A stretch of 64,000 nt of DNA from Termitomyces sp. T153 (GCA_018296165.2 JACKQL020000112.1:62001-126000), one strand, 5' to 3'; counted from the stretch's first letter, positions 10,560-21,114 are shown. The notes: generated by a model not told the origin, from the sequence alone. A program made the numbers and translations.

Positions 10560-11436
10560 TGATACGATGGTCTCGGAACTACAAAACCAGAGGGAACGAA
10601 AAAGTCCGAAAAAGCAAATATATTGTAATACAAATACAATATATTTACAGAGGGCTGAAAACTGTAAGCCGATAAGCAAACGTCGAAAACAGTAGACGTG
10701 GACTCACCTCAAAAAGTATCACTCCCAATACAAAACAACGAAAGACTCGACCGAAAAGCCAGTTTTACGGCCAGGAACAAACGATGTCAGGAACCTCGGC
10801 GTAATCACCGATGCCAAGATTGGGTGCTGGCCCAAGCTCGCCGCAGGAACACCTGGTCCAGTAAGGAAGCGTGAAAAATAACCACCTTACTGGCTCATTG
10901 TAACCATGAGCCTTGCGCCTCGCCACCCTCGAGGAAGAAGAGCTCACGCGCTGGAAGGAGGAAACAAGTGGGAGAGGAAAAGAAGAGAAAAGGACGCACC
11001 ATAGCTGCCAAACCCAGCCCACGCGGAACCCCGACGACCAGACCAACCATCGGCCGACTACGCGACCAGACAACAATGAATAAAGCATGCCATCGCAAGG
11101 TCCGTGCACAATAGGAGCAGTATAAAAGGGAAGAAAGGTCAAGCAGTCAGACAAGCAAACCCTTGCCACGGCTCGGTGATCCCCAGGGAGCAGATCGTTT
11201 AGGCCTACGAGCAAGATTAGCTTCAGGCTATATAGTATAATAAACTTTTTCTGCCCCTTTTCTTATTTGAGAACCATCTTAAATTAAGCAAAGAAAATCA
11301 ATGAATCTATTACTTGCTCTACTTCTACAGTGAGAACTAGTAGTTGAGAACCCCGAACTCTTGCAAAGTCTAAGTTCGACATGTCTGGCCTAAACTTCAT
11401 AACTTAGTGTCACTGTCAAATTTAGATTTTGCATCA
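10560..11436 (+). repeat. E1 5' LTR, CpG-rich copy
   Basis: It starts TGATACGATGG and ends TTTTGCATCA (877 bp). It aligns with the 3' LTR at 25529-26383 throughout, with small indels. By hand count it holds about 42 CpG sites, while the 3' LTR holds one. It lies next to the CpG-containing island, and CpG density falls off after about 11.3-11.46 kb inside the element. Confidence 0.92.
11121..11127 (+). promoter_or_regulatory. TATA box in E1 LTR
   Basis: TATAAAA lies in a purine-rich context about 315 bp before the LTR end and is conserved in the 3' LTR at 26068-26074. Its position fits the RNA polymerase II promoter of an LTR with the transcript start shortly downstream. An AATAAA-like AATAAAC follows near 11235. 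Confidence 0.6.
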
Positions 11437-11438
11437 TC

Positions 11439-11457
11439 TGGAGCCCACCACGAGGGG
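11439..11457 (+). other. Probable primer-binding site of E1
   Basis: Two bases after the LTR end comes TGGAGCCCACCACGAGGGG. A site beginning TGG next to the 5' LTR is the expected complement of a tRNA 3' end (CCA). I could not assign the tRNA by eye. Confidence 0.5.
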
Positions 11458-11569
11458 TTCTTTAATACAAAAACTCATTTTTGGATCTCTGTGAGGAGTC
11501 CAACCCAGAAACATTAGTTTTGCACCACCTGGGTCTTGGCCCAAAACACCTGAAGTTATTGCAACCAAG

Positions 11570-12943
11570 GTGAAAAACTCTGTTACATTAAGGAAAAGAG
11601 AAACTAGGACCAATAGCAGTGGTTCAAAGTCCTTTTTGCCTGATCCTGAAACCTTGCTCAGAAGAAGAAAGCTTCAGACTGAGAAAGCAATTTCAAGCTC
11701 ACCAAAAGAACTGTGCCCTACTACTCAACCAGTTTCTACTACCTCAATTATGGAGCAAAATATCAGATACAAACTACCACTGCCTGACAGCAGGGATGCA
11801 CCTAAGTTTAAGCACACTGAACTCTCTGAAGATCATCACTTTTTACAAAGGATGATCTCTCTGTTTGAGCATGCAGGGATCCAAGGAGATAAGGAAAGGA
11901 AAAAGAGAATCTTGGAGTATGTAGATGCTCAGACTGAACAGGAATGGCTGGGCTTTGATTCCTTTGGAGATAACTATACTTGGTCTGCTTTTGAAAAAGA
12001 GATCAAGGAGTCTTATCCAGAAGCAGTGGATGACACAGGTAGTGTTGCAAACCTGGACAGAATCTGCAGAGAACATGCCAGACTTAGTAGGAATGACACT
12101 ACAGAAATCCATTCTCTCATAAGAAAATTTAGAGCTGAGGCTAAGAAGTTGGCTAATGTCACTGGGAATGGGTTTCTGATAGACAAATTCCTGGGATGCT
12201 TTACACCAGCTTTTGGAGATGTAATTGAGGAGAGGTTGATCAGTAGATATGGCCACTACAAAGACCCTGCTAGAAATAGGCACAAGGACAACAAATATGA
12301 CCTATCAGAAGTGCTGACAGTAGTGGGGACCTTGATAGATGGTGCTACTGTAAGGAGCCCTAGAGAAGAGAAGGTAGAGAAAAGAGAAACTAGTAGGAGG
12401 AACATTAAGGAGGAGGAAGTGGAGGAGAAAATGGCTCATCTACAAGATGCTGTGGTTACCATTGGGAAACAAATGGGGAGCATCCAGAGTACTATGCAAG
12501 CTTTGCAGGCCAGTCAATTGGACATGTGCAATACCTTCTTGAATACCAAGGGGAGCCAGAGTATAAGGACAGAAGGGCCTCCTACATTTCCAACTTCTGG
12601 GAGAAGTGGTGTTACTTGCTTCTATTGTTGGCAAACTGGACATAGAATCTCAGAGTGTGAAGTCATTAAAGGAGATGTACAAAAGGGATGGATCATACTG
12701 TTGGAAGGGAGAGCCAGACTACCTAATGGTGCTCCTCTACTCAGAGATCCTGCTAGTATATCTCCTCATGCTAGACTAGTGCAAGTACATGATAAGCAAG
12801 AGAGCATGTACTTTGGATGGCCAGAGGATGACCCTCCAGAGACAGTCACTTACTCTACCTATATAAACTCAGCTAGAGACACAAGGGATGACATGCTAGA
12901 ACACATTCAACATAAGGAGTCAGACCACAAGGAACACAGCTAG
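11570..12943 (+). CDS. E1 Gag
   Basis: An open frame of 457 codons; the first in-frame ATG is at 11750, giving about 397 residues. After a short N-terminus (RYKLPLPDSRDAPKF) comes a helical capsid-like region (FLQRMISLFEHAGI, KKRILEYVDAQTEQEW, FEKEIKESYPEA), then a basic and acidic linker. A zinc knuckle CFYCWQTGHRISEC (CX2CX4HX4C, about 12620-12660) is followed by a conserved tail with GRARLPNGAPL and the MYFGWP segment. This is the structural protein that packages the element RNA. It ends at TAG 12941, and several more stops separate it from the following ORF in the same frame. CpG is nearly absent from the frame, and no stop interrupts the domain, so Gag is the least damaged part of E1. 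Confidence 0.85.
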   Translation: MKNSVTLRKRETRTNSSGSKSFLPDPETLLRRRKLQTEKAISSSPKELCPTTQPVSTTSIMEQNIRYKLPLPDSRDAPKFKHTELSEDHHFLQRMISLFEHAGIQGDKERKKRILEYVDAQTEQEWLGFDSFGDNYTWSAFEKEIKESYPEAVDDTGSVANLDRICREHARLSRNDTTEIHSLIRKFRAEAKKLANVTGNGFLIDKFLGCFTPAFGDVIEERLISRYGHYKDPARNRHKDNKYDLSEVLTVVGTLIDGATVRSPREEKVEKRETSRRNIKEEEVEEKMAHLQDAVVTIGKQMGSIQSTMQALQASQLDMCNTFLNTKGSQSIRTEGPPTFPTSGRSGVTCFYCWQTGHRISECEVIKGDVQKGWIILLEGRARLPNGAPLLRDPASISPHARLVQVHDKQESMYFGWPEDDPPETVTYSTYINSARDTRDDMLEHIQHKESDHKEHS

Positions 12944-12988
12944 TCCTGAAGGACAGAAATCTTCCTCTAAGGATTTTTAAATAACTCA

Positions 12989-14017
12989 ATGAAGGCCATC
13001 AGGAAAGAGGCATCTCAACCAGGAGTATCCTCATTGCCAGAGAGAACCCCTGAAAAACCCTGGAAAGAAATGCTAACTCTGGTGATTCCACCTAGAGTTG
13101 CACCAAAACTGGACCTACCTTTTGAGAAGGTTCCAGCCCTCAATGAGGGACCAGACTTGCCAGTGCAGGACACTGTTAAAAGTTCCTTAACAGGAACAAA
13201 GAGGAAGGAGTGGGATAGGACCATTGATAAGCTCTGGGAGGCTACTGTACCTTTCAGTACTGGAGAAAAATTGACTCTCAAATCAGGGACTCAGTATAGG
13301 GATCCCAATATCCCAAGAGTAGCAGTTCAACAGCAGACTGTAAGGGAGAAGAAACCACCTGACAAGGTAGATGTCAATGACCTACCAATGGCAACCTATT
13401 TCATTGCAGATGGGACACAGGATGATTTGCCTACTGGTGCAGTAATGCATCAGGATTGTGTAGCCACTTACTTGGAAAATATCCCTCCAGGAGAAAAGCC
13501 AGTGGTGGTGTATGTGGCTAGAGATTTGCAAGTGTTGAGATCCTTGAACCCCATTGTCAATCAGAGGGGGCAAGGAGAGACAATTCTACATAGTGGTTCT
13601 CAGATAGTCTGTATGGCACTAGATGAGGCACTTTGCTTAGGATTGACTTGGGATCCAGACATATGTTTAAGGATGGAAAGTGCCAATAGTCAAGTGAATA
13701 CATCAGTTGGTTTAGCCAAAAATGTACCATTTACTTTTGCTGAAGGCTTCACTATCTATCTACAAGTGCATATCTTTGTCAAGTCAGCTTATACTGTCTT
13801 GTTGGGTCATCCTTTTGACACACTGACAGAGAGCAACATACAAAACCTTCAAGATGGCAGTGCCATCATAACTATCAGAGATCCTAATACTGGTTGCAGG
13901 ACAGCTCTGCCCACTCTTCAAAGAGGGAAGGTGCCAAAGGCAGGTGTTGGGGGAGATAGTGATCCAAAATTCCAAATCTCAATGATCTGGTCAGTGACCA
14001 GGGAGAGGTGGCAGTGA
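12989..14017 (+). CDS. E1 protease-region ORF, catalytic Asp replaced
   Basis: A 342-residue frame from ATG 12989. The N-terminal part is a linker. The C-terminal part has the shape of a retroviral-type aspartic protease: ILHSGSQIVCM (residues 199-209), a central ICLRMESANSQVNTSVGLAKNV segment, then YTVLLGHPFDTLTES with the LLG flap-strand motif. In this family the active-site triad is D-S/T-G. Here the first residue is His (CAT at 13589-13591), which should abolish catalysis. GAT to CAT is a transversion and not explained by CpG loss. The ORF lies in the Gag frame and overlaps the RT frame by 10 nt, suggesting one polyprotein before decay. Confidence 0.75.
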   Translation: MKAIRKEASQPGVSSLPERTPEKPWKEMLTLVIPPRVAPKLDLPFEKVPALNEGPDLPVQDTVKSSLTGTKRKEWDRTIDKLWEATVPFSTGEKLTLKSGTQYRDPNIPRVAVQQQTVREKKPPDKVDVNDLPMATYFIADGTQDDLPTGAVMHQDCVATYLENIPPGEKPVVVYVARDLQVLRSLNPIVNQRGQGETILHSGSQIVCMALDEALCLGLTWDPDICLRMESANSQVNTSVGLAKNVPFTFAEGFTIYLQVHIFVKSAYTVLLGHPFDTLTESNIQNLQDGSAIITIRDPNTGCRTALPTLQRGKVPKAGVGGDSDPKFQISMIWSVTRERWQ

Positions 14018-14995
14018 TGATTGAAGAGAAGGAGAATGGTGAAGTAGTGGTGACTGGATACACTATAAATCATAGTGGATTCAAGAACCAAGAGTTGAGA
14101 GATGTGTATCTGCAGGCCTTTGCTGCAGAGGGAGATGTAGGAGGAAGAGATGAGAAGACATTAGCAGCCTATCTAAATGGGCAGCTGTGTCAGATACCAG
14201 AGAAGTTGGAGGAGATCTTAGTACAGCAGGAAAGCCTAGAGTTAGAAGCAGGTGTGGGGGAAACTGCACAAGTATTTTCTAAGAAATACAAACCTGTTGC
14301 TAGAAAGGTAAAACCTGTACTAAGAACCTCTCCTGAGAAGTTTAGAATTGAAAGATGTATCACTGGAGATCCACTAGCAGACATGCTACAGTTGGACCCA
14401 AACCCACCTGATTTCAAAACCACAGGGAGGTATTCTGCTGAGTGCAAGGAGATCATTGACCAAGCACATGGTGATGGTTTCTTATGGGCAGAAGAGATGA
14501 AAGCAGTAAATCTTCTAATGATGCTACAGGATGAGGCTTTTGCATGGGATGCTTCTCAAAGAGGTAGGCTCAAAGAGGAATTCTTCCCTCCTGTAGTAAT
14601 GCCAGTGATTCCTCACACCCCCTGGGTATTGAAGAACATTCTCATTGCTCCTGCAGTCATAGATAAAATCTGCCAGATGATAAAGCAGAAAATTGAGGCA
14701 GGAGTATATGAGCCATCCAACTCTTCATACAGATCCCAGTGGTTCACAGTATTGAAGAAGGATGGAGAGAGTTTGAGGATAGTTCACAGCTTGGAACCTT
14801 TAAACAAAGTGACCATAGCACATTCTGGATTGCCACCAGCAACTGAAGAATGAGCTAGTCATTTTGCTGGCAGGGCTTGTGGAGGAATCTTTGACTTGTA
14901 TGTGGGATATGATGAGAGAGTGTTGGATGTGAAGTCTAGGGACTATACCACCTTTCAGACACCCGTTGGTGCTCTAAGGTTGGTAACCCTGCCAA
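14008..14995 (+). pseudogene. E1 reverse transcriptase, N-terminal part
   Basis: The frame contains a spacer, then VMPVIPHTPWVLKNI, the fingers motif SSYRSQWFTVLKKDG, LRIVHSLEPLNKV, and after an in-frame TGA at 14851-14853 continues as GGIFDLYVGYDERVLD, SRDYTTFQTPVGALRLVTLP. It is cut at 14995 by E2. The next residues (GWTNSVP) follow E2 at 21115 in the same frame once one GCCAA is removed. No ATG start is evident because the protein would have been made as part of a polyprotein. Confidence 0.88.
14991..14995 (+). repeat. Target-site duplication GCCAA, left of E2
   Basis: GCCAA precedes the TGTAAGG terminus of E2 and is repeated directly after CCCTTACA at 21110-21114. It is a perfect 5-bp duplication, the size expected for Ty3/gypsy integrases. 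Confidence 0.95.
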
Positions 14996-15365
14996 TGTAA
15001 GGGGACTTCCTTTTCCAACCTCTGTGACTGGTTCCAGCATCTCTGCAGCTTGTCCAATGCCTCCACAGCTCTTTCCAGCACTACAGAGATCTCCAGAGCA
15101 CTGCAGAGTTCTCTGTATTACCTCAGCGACTCTCACCCTAGGGTTAGGAGTAACTTCAGTCACCTGTACAGTAGTTCCCATGCCTCTGCCACCCACTGAT
15201 GTGCTGCACCAAGCAGTGGAGATCCTTAGACTTGTTCTCTTTGGATTCTCCTCTGCTAGGTGATTAGTTACTGATTTGTTTCATTGTTTACTCTGCTAAT
15301 ATACTTCAAATTCCCCTCTGCTAGCTGCATGACTCCAATCCACTGCACCACAGGTTGCCCTTACA
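14996..15365 (+). repeat. E2 5' LTR
   Basis: 370 bp with 8-bp terminal inverted repeats TGTAAGGG...CCCTTACA. It aligns with the 350-bp 3' LTR at 20760-21109. A 20-bp block near 15085-15105 is missing from the 3' LTR, and most base differences are C/T or G/A. The 3' copy keeps several CpGs around 20945-20965 that are TpG or CpA here. Confidence 0.95.
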
Positions 15366-15459
15366 GCAGAACAAGTCTCCTAAAACTGGCCTGGAAGCCC
15401 TGCAGAGCTGCAAGGAACCTCTAAGCTGCTATCTGCCACTTCTTCACCAGGATTAAGCA

Positions 15460-16690
15460 TTGTGGAGTTCTATGTCTCAGCTTGCCAACCCAGACACACC
15501 CTTGGAGGCCCCAGCCCCACAGAACAAAGCCTGGACTTGCCTGCTCCACCTAGAAACCCAGGTGCAATTAACACAATCATCTCTAACCCACTACATGACT
15601 GAACTCTCTACCCTCTGTCAGACAATGGATCTCATCTCCCAGTCCCTCCAGGCATTGCTAGAATGCCTAAGCCCTAACTCTGCCCCTCCCATGGCCAAGG
15701 AACCCACCTGCTGTGGCATCCACTCTGGCAGCTCCAGTGACCCTGTGGCTGCAGATCCCTTGCCTGGCACTGCCAGATGCATATGACGGCACTTGTTCCA
15801 GCAGAGAGAGATTTCTACAGTCCTGCTGAACCTACATCCACCTCAGCAGGGATGATTTTGAATCTGACATGCTGAAAATAGCCTGGGTGCTGTCATACAT
15901 GAAGGTTGGACATGCCTCCACTTATGCACTGTGAGTTTTCTGCCACCCTGGAGGTGTGGGGAGTTTCCCAGAGTGGGCCACCTTTGAGAAGGACTTCTGC
16001 ACAGAGTTCTTTCCATTGGACCCCACCAAGACAGCAGCACTGATGCTACATGACAGGGAGCAGTACAGACAAAGAAAGTGTACTTTGGATGAGTACATCG
16101 ACTTGTTCCAAGCCTTGGTCAAACAGGCTGCCTACTCCAATGGCCTCCAACTGTGCCTCACCTTCCGGGATGGCTTGCACCCTGCCTTGGTGGAACACAT
16201 TGACAACCTGGTGGAGAGTTGCCCCAACAATGAAAAGATTGTGTCATGGTATGAGGTGGCCTGGGACCAATGGCAGCTCATGGAGATCCAGAGAGAGCTC
16301 CACTGCTCCCATTCTATGCTGCACCCTGCTGTGGTCAGCAACTTCTGCCTCTTTGTGCCTACTCACCCAGTGCTGGTCCTCACTCCAGCTGCCCCCATCA
16401 GTTGTCCCTTACCACTGGGGATCCCCATAGATGTGGACATGGCCTGTCAACTCTGCACAGCTCTGCTATTGTGTTGGAGATGCAAGAAGCCTGGGCACTT
16501 TGCATAGCACTGTCCCTTGGGCCTGGAGGTATGCTACCTTTCCATGGCAGAGCAGGAGGAACTTCTCCTGCAGCTACTGGCTGCAAAGGATGCCGCCAGA
16601 GCTCTGCTGCTGAACAAGACTAAGCCAGAGTTGACCCTAGAGGAGGACAACACATGTTCCTCACCTCCAGAGTTCAAGGGGGATTTTTAG
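15460..16690 (+). pseudogene. E2 Gag
   Basis: An N-terminal piece (15460-15786) is separated by stops and a shift from the Retrotrans_gag domain, which reads from about 15840: DDFESDMLKIAWVLSYM, then FPEWATFEKDF, EQYRQRKCTLDEYIDLFQ, FRDGLHPALVEHI. A zinc knuckle CWRCKKPGHFA-stop-HC lies at about 16475-16512, its arginine codon reading TAG. The frame goes on as PLGLEVCYLSMAEQEELLLQLLAAKDAARALL. A TGA at about 15931 follows TYAL where the family has arginine, a CpG-type loss. Gag forms the particle and binds RNA through the CCHC knuckle. Confidence 0.85.
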
Positions 16691-16923
16691 TCAACCAATG
16701 GATGAGGTGTATGCCTCCATTGCTGGGTGCTAACAGGTTCTCTTGTCTGTTGATAGAAAATGATACTGCCTTTTCCAATGCCCTTCATTCTAAGACAGAA
16801 GAACCTCAAAGCCCCCCTCCAGACATACAAGTACTAACTCTGGAGCCCCCACCAAGCTCTCTGACACCTCTGAAGGTCTGTTGGCATGGCCCCACTTGGG
16901 CACATTGAATGCACTGACAGTAT

Positions 16924-17392
16924 GTGATGGCCTCCACCCCGTCTGCCCACTCCCTATGCCTCGACATGGAGATTGGGATCATAGACACTCAGCAGACCTG
17001 TGAAGTTGTGGCCCTTCTGGACAGTGGAGCTATGGGACTGTTCCTGGATATGGAGTTTGTCAAATGCCATAGCCTCACTATGCAGCCCCTCCCTAAGCCC
17101 AGTCTGGTCTACAACATCAACAGAATGCCCAATAAAGCCAGTGCCATTAGCTCTGTGGTGGATCTGGTTCTTTGATATCAAAACCATGTGGAGCACGCTG
17201 TATTTGCTGTCACCAGCCTGGGGAGGCAGGACATGATCCTTGGATTCATGTGGCTCTGAGAGCATAACCCCAAAGTTGACTGGACCAGAGGTGAGGTGAC
17301 CATGAGCAGATGCCCCAGAAAGTGCTCCACCTGTGCCATAGAGGACAGAGTGGAGCATTGGACCCCAGTCTAGGAATGCACAGCCATCTGAG
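16924..17392 (+). pseudogene. E2 aspartic protease
   Basis: The frame has VALLDSGAMGLFLDMEF, the DSG active site, with Met where DSGAT is usual (ACG to ATG is a CpG-type change), and downstream NKASAISSVVDLVL. After a TGA at 17173-17175, an expected arginine position, it continues as YQNHVEHAVFAVTSLGRQDMILGF with the LG motif and HNPKVDWTRGEVTM. Several further stops follow. The protein would have cleaved the polyprotein. Confidence 0.85.
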
Positions 17393-17592
17393 CATGTTGC
17401 ACTGGCCCTCTCTCCTTTGCTGATCTAGACCTCCTGGACCCCCCATCTCTGGCGTTCCCTTGTAGGGAGGTCCTCTACAAGAAAGATTGGAGCAATGGCA
17501 GAGCCCTGGAGGAGGAGCATGGAGGGGAGTTTGGTGGCATACACTAACCAGAGCTCCCAGATGAAGCAATAGAGGCAGGGGATTGAATTTAC

Positions 17593-19110
17593 ATGACCAC
17601 TATCCACTATCCACCCTCCATCACAGAGATCAGGGCTAGCCAGACTATGTCCCAGAGGCTGGCCCAGGCCTTTGCCACTAACACTGCACCTAAAGAGTTC
17701 CAGGAGGCAGTACCCCCCTACTTGCATGCATTTGAGGACATGTTCTCCAAGGCCTCCTTTGACTCTCTTCCAGAGTGCAAGAAGTGGGACCATGCCATTG
17801 AATTACTGCCTGACTCGGCACCCTCCAGCTGTAAGGTCTACCCCCTCATGCACAGAGAGCAGGATGAGCTTGATGCCTTCCTCCAGGAGAACTTGGACTC
17901 CAGTCATATCCATCCATCCAAATCCCTGATGGCTTCTCCAGTCTTCTTCATCAAGAAGAAGGATAGCTCCCTCCAACTGGTACAGGACTACTGGGTACTC
18001 AATGCCAAGACAGTGAAGAATTGCTACCCTCTCTCCCTCATCTCCAAACTCATCAACAACCTCTGAGGCACATGATACTTCACAAAACTGGACATCCAGT
18101 GGGGTTACAACAATGTGTGCATCCAGGAGGGAGACGAATGGAAGGCAGCCTTCCAGACCAACCAGGGGTTGTTCAAACCACTCGTTATGTTCTTTGGTCT
18201 CACCAATAGCCCCACCACTTTCCAGACCATGATGAACAACATCTTCTAGGACCTCATTGTGGAGGGTGTAGTGTGCATGTACCTTGACAACATCCTCATC
18301 TATACCAAATCATTGGAGGAACACCATCAGATCACTTGTCTCATTCTGGAATGCCTCTGCCAGCACCAGCTCTACCTCAAACTGGAGAAGTGCGAGTTTG
18401 AACAAACCTGGATTGAGTACCTTGGCCTGATCATCTCCCACAGAGCTGTACAGATGGACTTGGTGAAGGTAGCAGGTGTGGCAGAGTGGCCAGAGCCCCA
18501 GAGCAAGAAGGAGGTACAGGCATTCCTTGGGTTTGCCAACTTCTACCAGAGATTCATCCAGGATTTCTTGCATCATGCTCACCCACTGTTTGACCTCACA
18601 GGAAAGGATGTTACATGGAGCTGGGGACCTCTGGAGCAGTTAGCCTTCAACACCCTCAAATGCACTGTGACCCCTGGACCCATTCTCCTTTTCCTGGATG
18701 ACAACTCTCCCTTCCATATAGAGGCTGACAGCTCCAACTTTGCCACTGGAGCAGTGCTCTCACAGCAATATCCAGAGGATGGGAAGTGGCACCTGGTGGC
18801 CTTTTACTCCAAAAGCCTGAATGCAGTGGAGTGGAACTATGAGATCCATGACAAGGAGATGCTGGCCATCATCTGATTGTTTGAGGAGTGGCAGCACTTT
18901 CTCAAAGGTGTGTGGCACAAGTTCAAGGTCTAGACAGATCACAAGAGCCTTGAATACTTCTGGATGGCCAAGAAGCTTGACTGCCAGCAGGCCCAATGGT
19001 CCCTCTACCTTGCCAACTTTGACTTCTCCTTGCACCACAAGCCTGGCTAGAGCATGGGAAAACCAGATGCCCTGTCTTAGAGGACAGACCACGGAACAGG
19101 GGAAGGGGAT
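17593..19110 (+). pseudogene. E2 reverse transcriptase and RNase H
   Basis: The RT starts in the frame at 17593 (KKWDHAIELLPDS) with MASPVFFIKKKDSSLQLVQDY and YPLSLISKLINN, then TGA codons at 18064 and 18073 before YFTKLDI and [17 protein letters not shown]. Next come [16 protein letters not shown] and the active site MYLDNILIYT with codons 18280-18291, whose second aspartate is asparagine. Downstream are CEFEQTWIEYLGLIIS, EVQAFLGFANFYQRF and the RNase H region (FHIEADSSNFATGAVLSQ, HDKEMLAII, TDHKSLEYF). Stops at 18247, 18874, 18931, 19048 and 19078 fall mostly where the family has arginine. The protein would have copied the element RNA; this one could not. Confidence 0.92.
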
Positions 19111-19149
19111 AACAGTAACATCATGCTCCTCCACCCCAAATTGTTTGTG

Positions 19150-20290
19150 ATCTGAGCCATGGAGGGCCTTGCTGTCAACAGAGCAGAAGCAGACATCCTC
19201 TAGAACATCCAATGGGGTAATAAGGATGGTCGACAGGAGGAGCTTGTGGCGCAGGCTGCTCAGACACTGAAATTGGGGCATGCTACAGGTGTCAAGGTGG
19301 TCTGCACCAACAAATGGGCTCTCCAAGACAGAATCCTGACCTTCTAAGACTATATATACATTCCCAACATCCCAGAGCTCCATCAGAGGATTGTGGAGCA
19401 ACACCATGACTCTTGCATTGCAGGGCACCTAGGGTGGTGGAAGACACTGGAGCTAGTGTCACAGAACTACTGGTGGCCCCAGATGTCTCAGTACATTGGA
19501 TCCTACACCAGTACCTGCAATCTTTGCCTCCAGACCAAGCCCCAGCATAGACTTCCCTATGGACAGTTACACCTGCTCCCAGTGCCTGTGGAACAATGGA
19601 GCATAGCATTTGTGGACTTCATTGTAGAGCTCCCCAATGCCCATGATTATAATGCAATCATGGTGGTGGTGGATCTGTATAGAAAGAGAGCGCACTTCAT
19701 TCTGACCCACACTACCTGCTCCACCATGGGCACTGCAAACCTGTACTGGAGGAATATCTGGAAGCTCCACGGCCTTTCTGAATGCCTACATTTTGAATTG
19801 GGGACCACAATTCATGGCAGAGTTTACCTGTGAGCTCTACTGACTGCTTGGAGTAAAGCTCCACACCACCACCACCTACCATCCACAGTCCAATGGCCAG
19901 ACAGAGCATGTAAACCAGGAGTTGGAACAGTATCTCCACCTCTTTTGCAATGAGCACCAAGATGACTGAGACAAACTCCTCCTTGACACCAAATTTCAGT
20001 ACAACAACCATGTTCACTTGTCCACTCAGTTTTCCCCATTCTTCCTCAACACTAGACAGCATCCACACATGGGTTTTGAACCCTGGGCCCAAGCCTTGGA
20101 GATGAGGCAGTAAACAAATTTGTGGATTGGATGAAGAAGTTCCAGGAGGAAGCCCAGGCCACACTGGTAAAAGCAAAAGATGACATTGCATGAGACTACG
20201 ATCATGGGAGGACCCCAGAGTGCAGATATCAGCCTGGAGATCAAGTCTACCTGAGCGCCTCTGACATTACAACCACCTGTCCCTCAAAAA
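19150..20290 (+). pseudogene. E2 integrase
   Basis: The zinc-binding part is HHDSCIAGHLGWWKT with CNLCLQTK. The catalytic core starts with WSIAFVDFIVELP (first Asp, about 19612). The second Asp region is damaged: the expected SDRGPQF reads FELG followed by a one-base shift near 19800, then GPQFMAEF in the other frame. A TGA at 19843 follows, and HPQSNGQTEHVNQ (about 19880-19920) retains the catalytic Glu. The C-terminal region is broken by further stops. The HHCC, DDE and C-terminal order fits a Ty3/gypsy integrase. Confidence 0.88.
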
Positions 20291-20439
20291 AGCTGTCACA
20301 CCACCAGTTAGGACCGTTCACAATAGAATGACAGGTAGGACACTTGGCCTATTGACTCTGACTCCCCATGGGGATGCACCAGCTTCATCTGGTGTTCAAT
20401 GTGGTCAAACTAGCCCCGGCTCCTAAAGATCCTATCTCA

Positions 20440-20735
20440 AGGTGACATCCACCACCTCCGCTGCCTCTGGTGGTGGTCAACAACAATGAAGAGTATGAAG
20501 TGGAAGAAATCCTGGACAGCTGTTTATTCCAGAGATGACTACAGTACAAGGTGAAGTGGAAAGGCTACAGGATCAAGGATATTTCCTGGGAGCCATGGGA
20601 GAATGTACATGCTCCTGGACTTGTTAAGGAGTTCCATTGGAGACATCCAGACACCCTGCATGTCATATGGGGCATCTGTCCAATCTCACCAGTGGACCAT
20701 GCAACCAGGGACTACTTCTACCCCACATGTTGAGA
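20440..20735 (+). pseudogene. E2 chromodomain
   Basis: After a PPLPLVVVNN linker, the frame reads EEYEVEEILDSCLF, a stop at 20536, then LQYKVKWKGYRIKDISWEPWENV and a KEFHWRHPDTL tail. The YEVE start, the aromatic KWKGY strand and WEP-EN are the chromodomain signature that targets chromovirus integration to marked chromatin. The stop lies where the family has arginine. Confidence 0.88.
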
Positions 20736-20745
20736 TGCTGCACAC

Positions 20746-20759
20746 TAGAGGAGGGGTGA
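20746..20759 (+). promoter_or_regulatory. E2 polypurine tract
   Basis: TAGAGGAGGGGTGA lies directly before the 3' LTR start TGTCAGG and would prime plus-strand DNA synthesis. The same GGGGTGA-TGT junction is used by element B at 48111. Confidence 0.8.
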
Positions 20760-21109
20760 TGTCAGGGGACTTCCTTTTCCAACCTCCATGACTGGTTCCA
20801 GCACCTCTGCAGCTTGTCCAACACCTCTGCAGCTCTTTCCAGCACTGCTGAGTTCTCCATATTACCTCAGTGACCCTTGCCCTAAGGTTAGGAGTAACTC
20901 CGGTCACCTGTACAGTAGCTCCCATGCCTCTGCTGCCCACTGATGCGCTGCGCTGAGCAGCGGGGATCCTTGGACTTGTTCTCTTTGGATTCCCCTCTGC
21001 TAGGTGATTAGTTACCAATTTGTATTGTTGTTTACTCTGCTAATATACTTCAGATTCCCCTCTGCTAGCTGTGTGACTCTGATCTGCCACACCAGAGGTT
21101 GCCCTTACA
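20760..21109 (+). repeat. E2 3' LTR
   Basis: 350 bp, TGTCAGGG...CCCTTACA. The first TIR base change (A to C at position 4) breaks perfect inversion with the right end. It keeps more CpG than the 5' LTR, notably near 20945-20965. Confidence 0.95.
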
Positions 21110-21114
21110 GCCAA

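Larger units (their letters stand above)
14996..21109 (+). mobile_element. Chromovirus (Ty3/gypsy) E2, nested in E1
   Basis: 6114 bp with LTRs at 14996-15365 and 20760-21109. The order is Gag with zinc knuckle, protease, RT, RNase H, integrase, chromodomain, polypurine tract, LTR, the arrangement of chromodomain Ty3/gypsy elements. All reading frames carry stops or shifts, most of them at arginine positions where CGA has become TGA. It inserted into the RT gene of E1 after E1 was in place. Confidence 0.95.
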
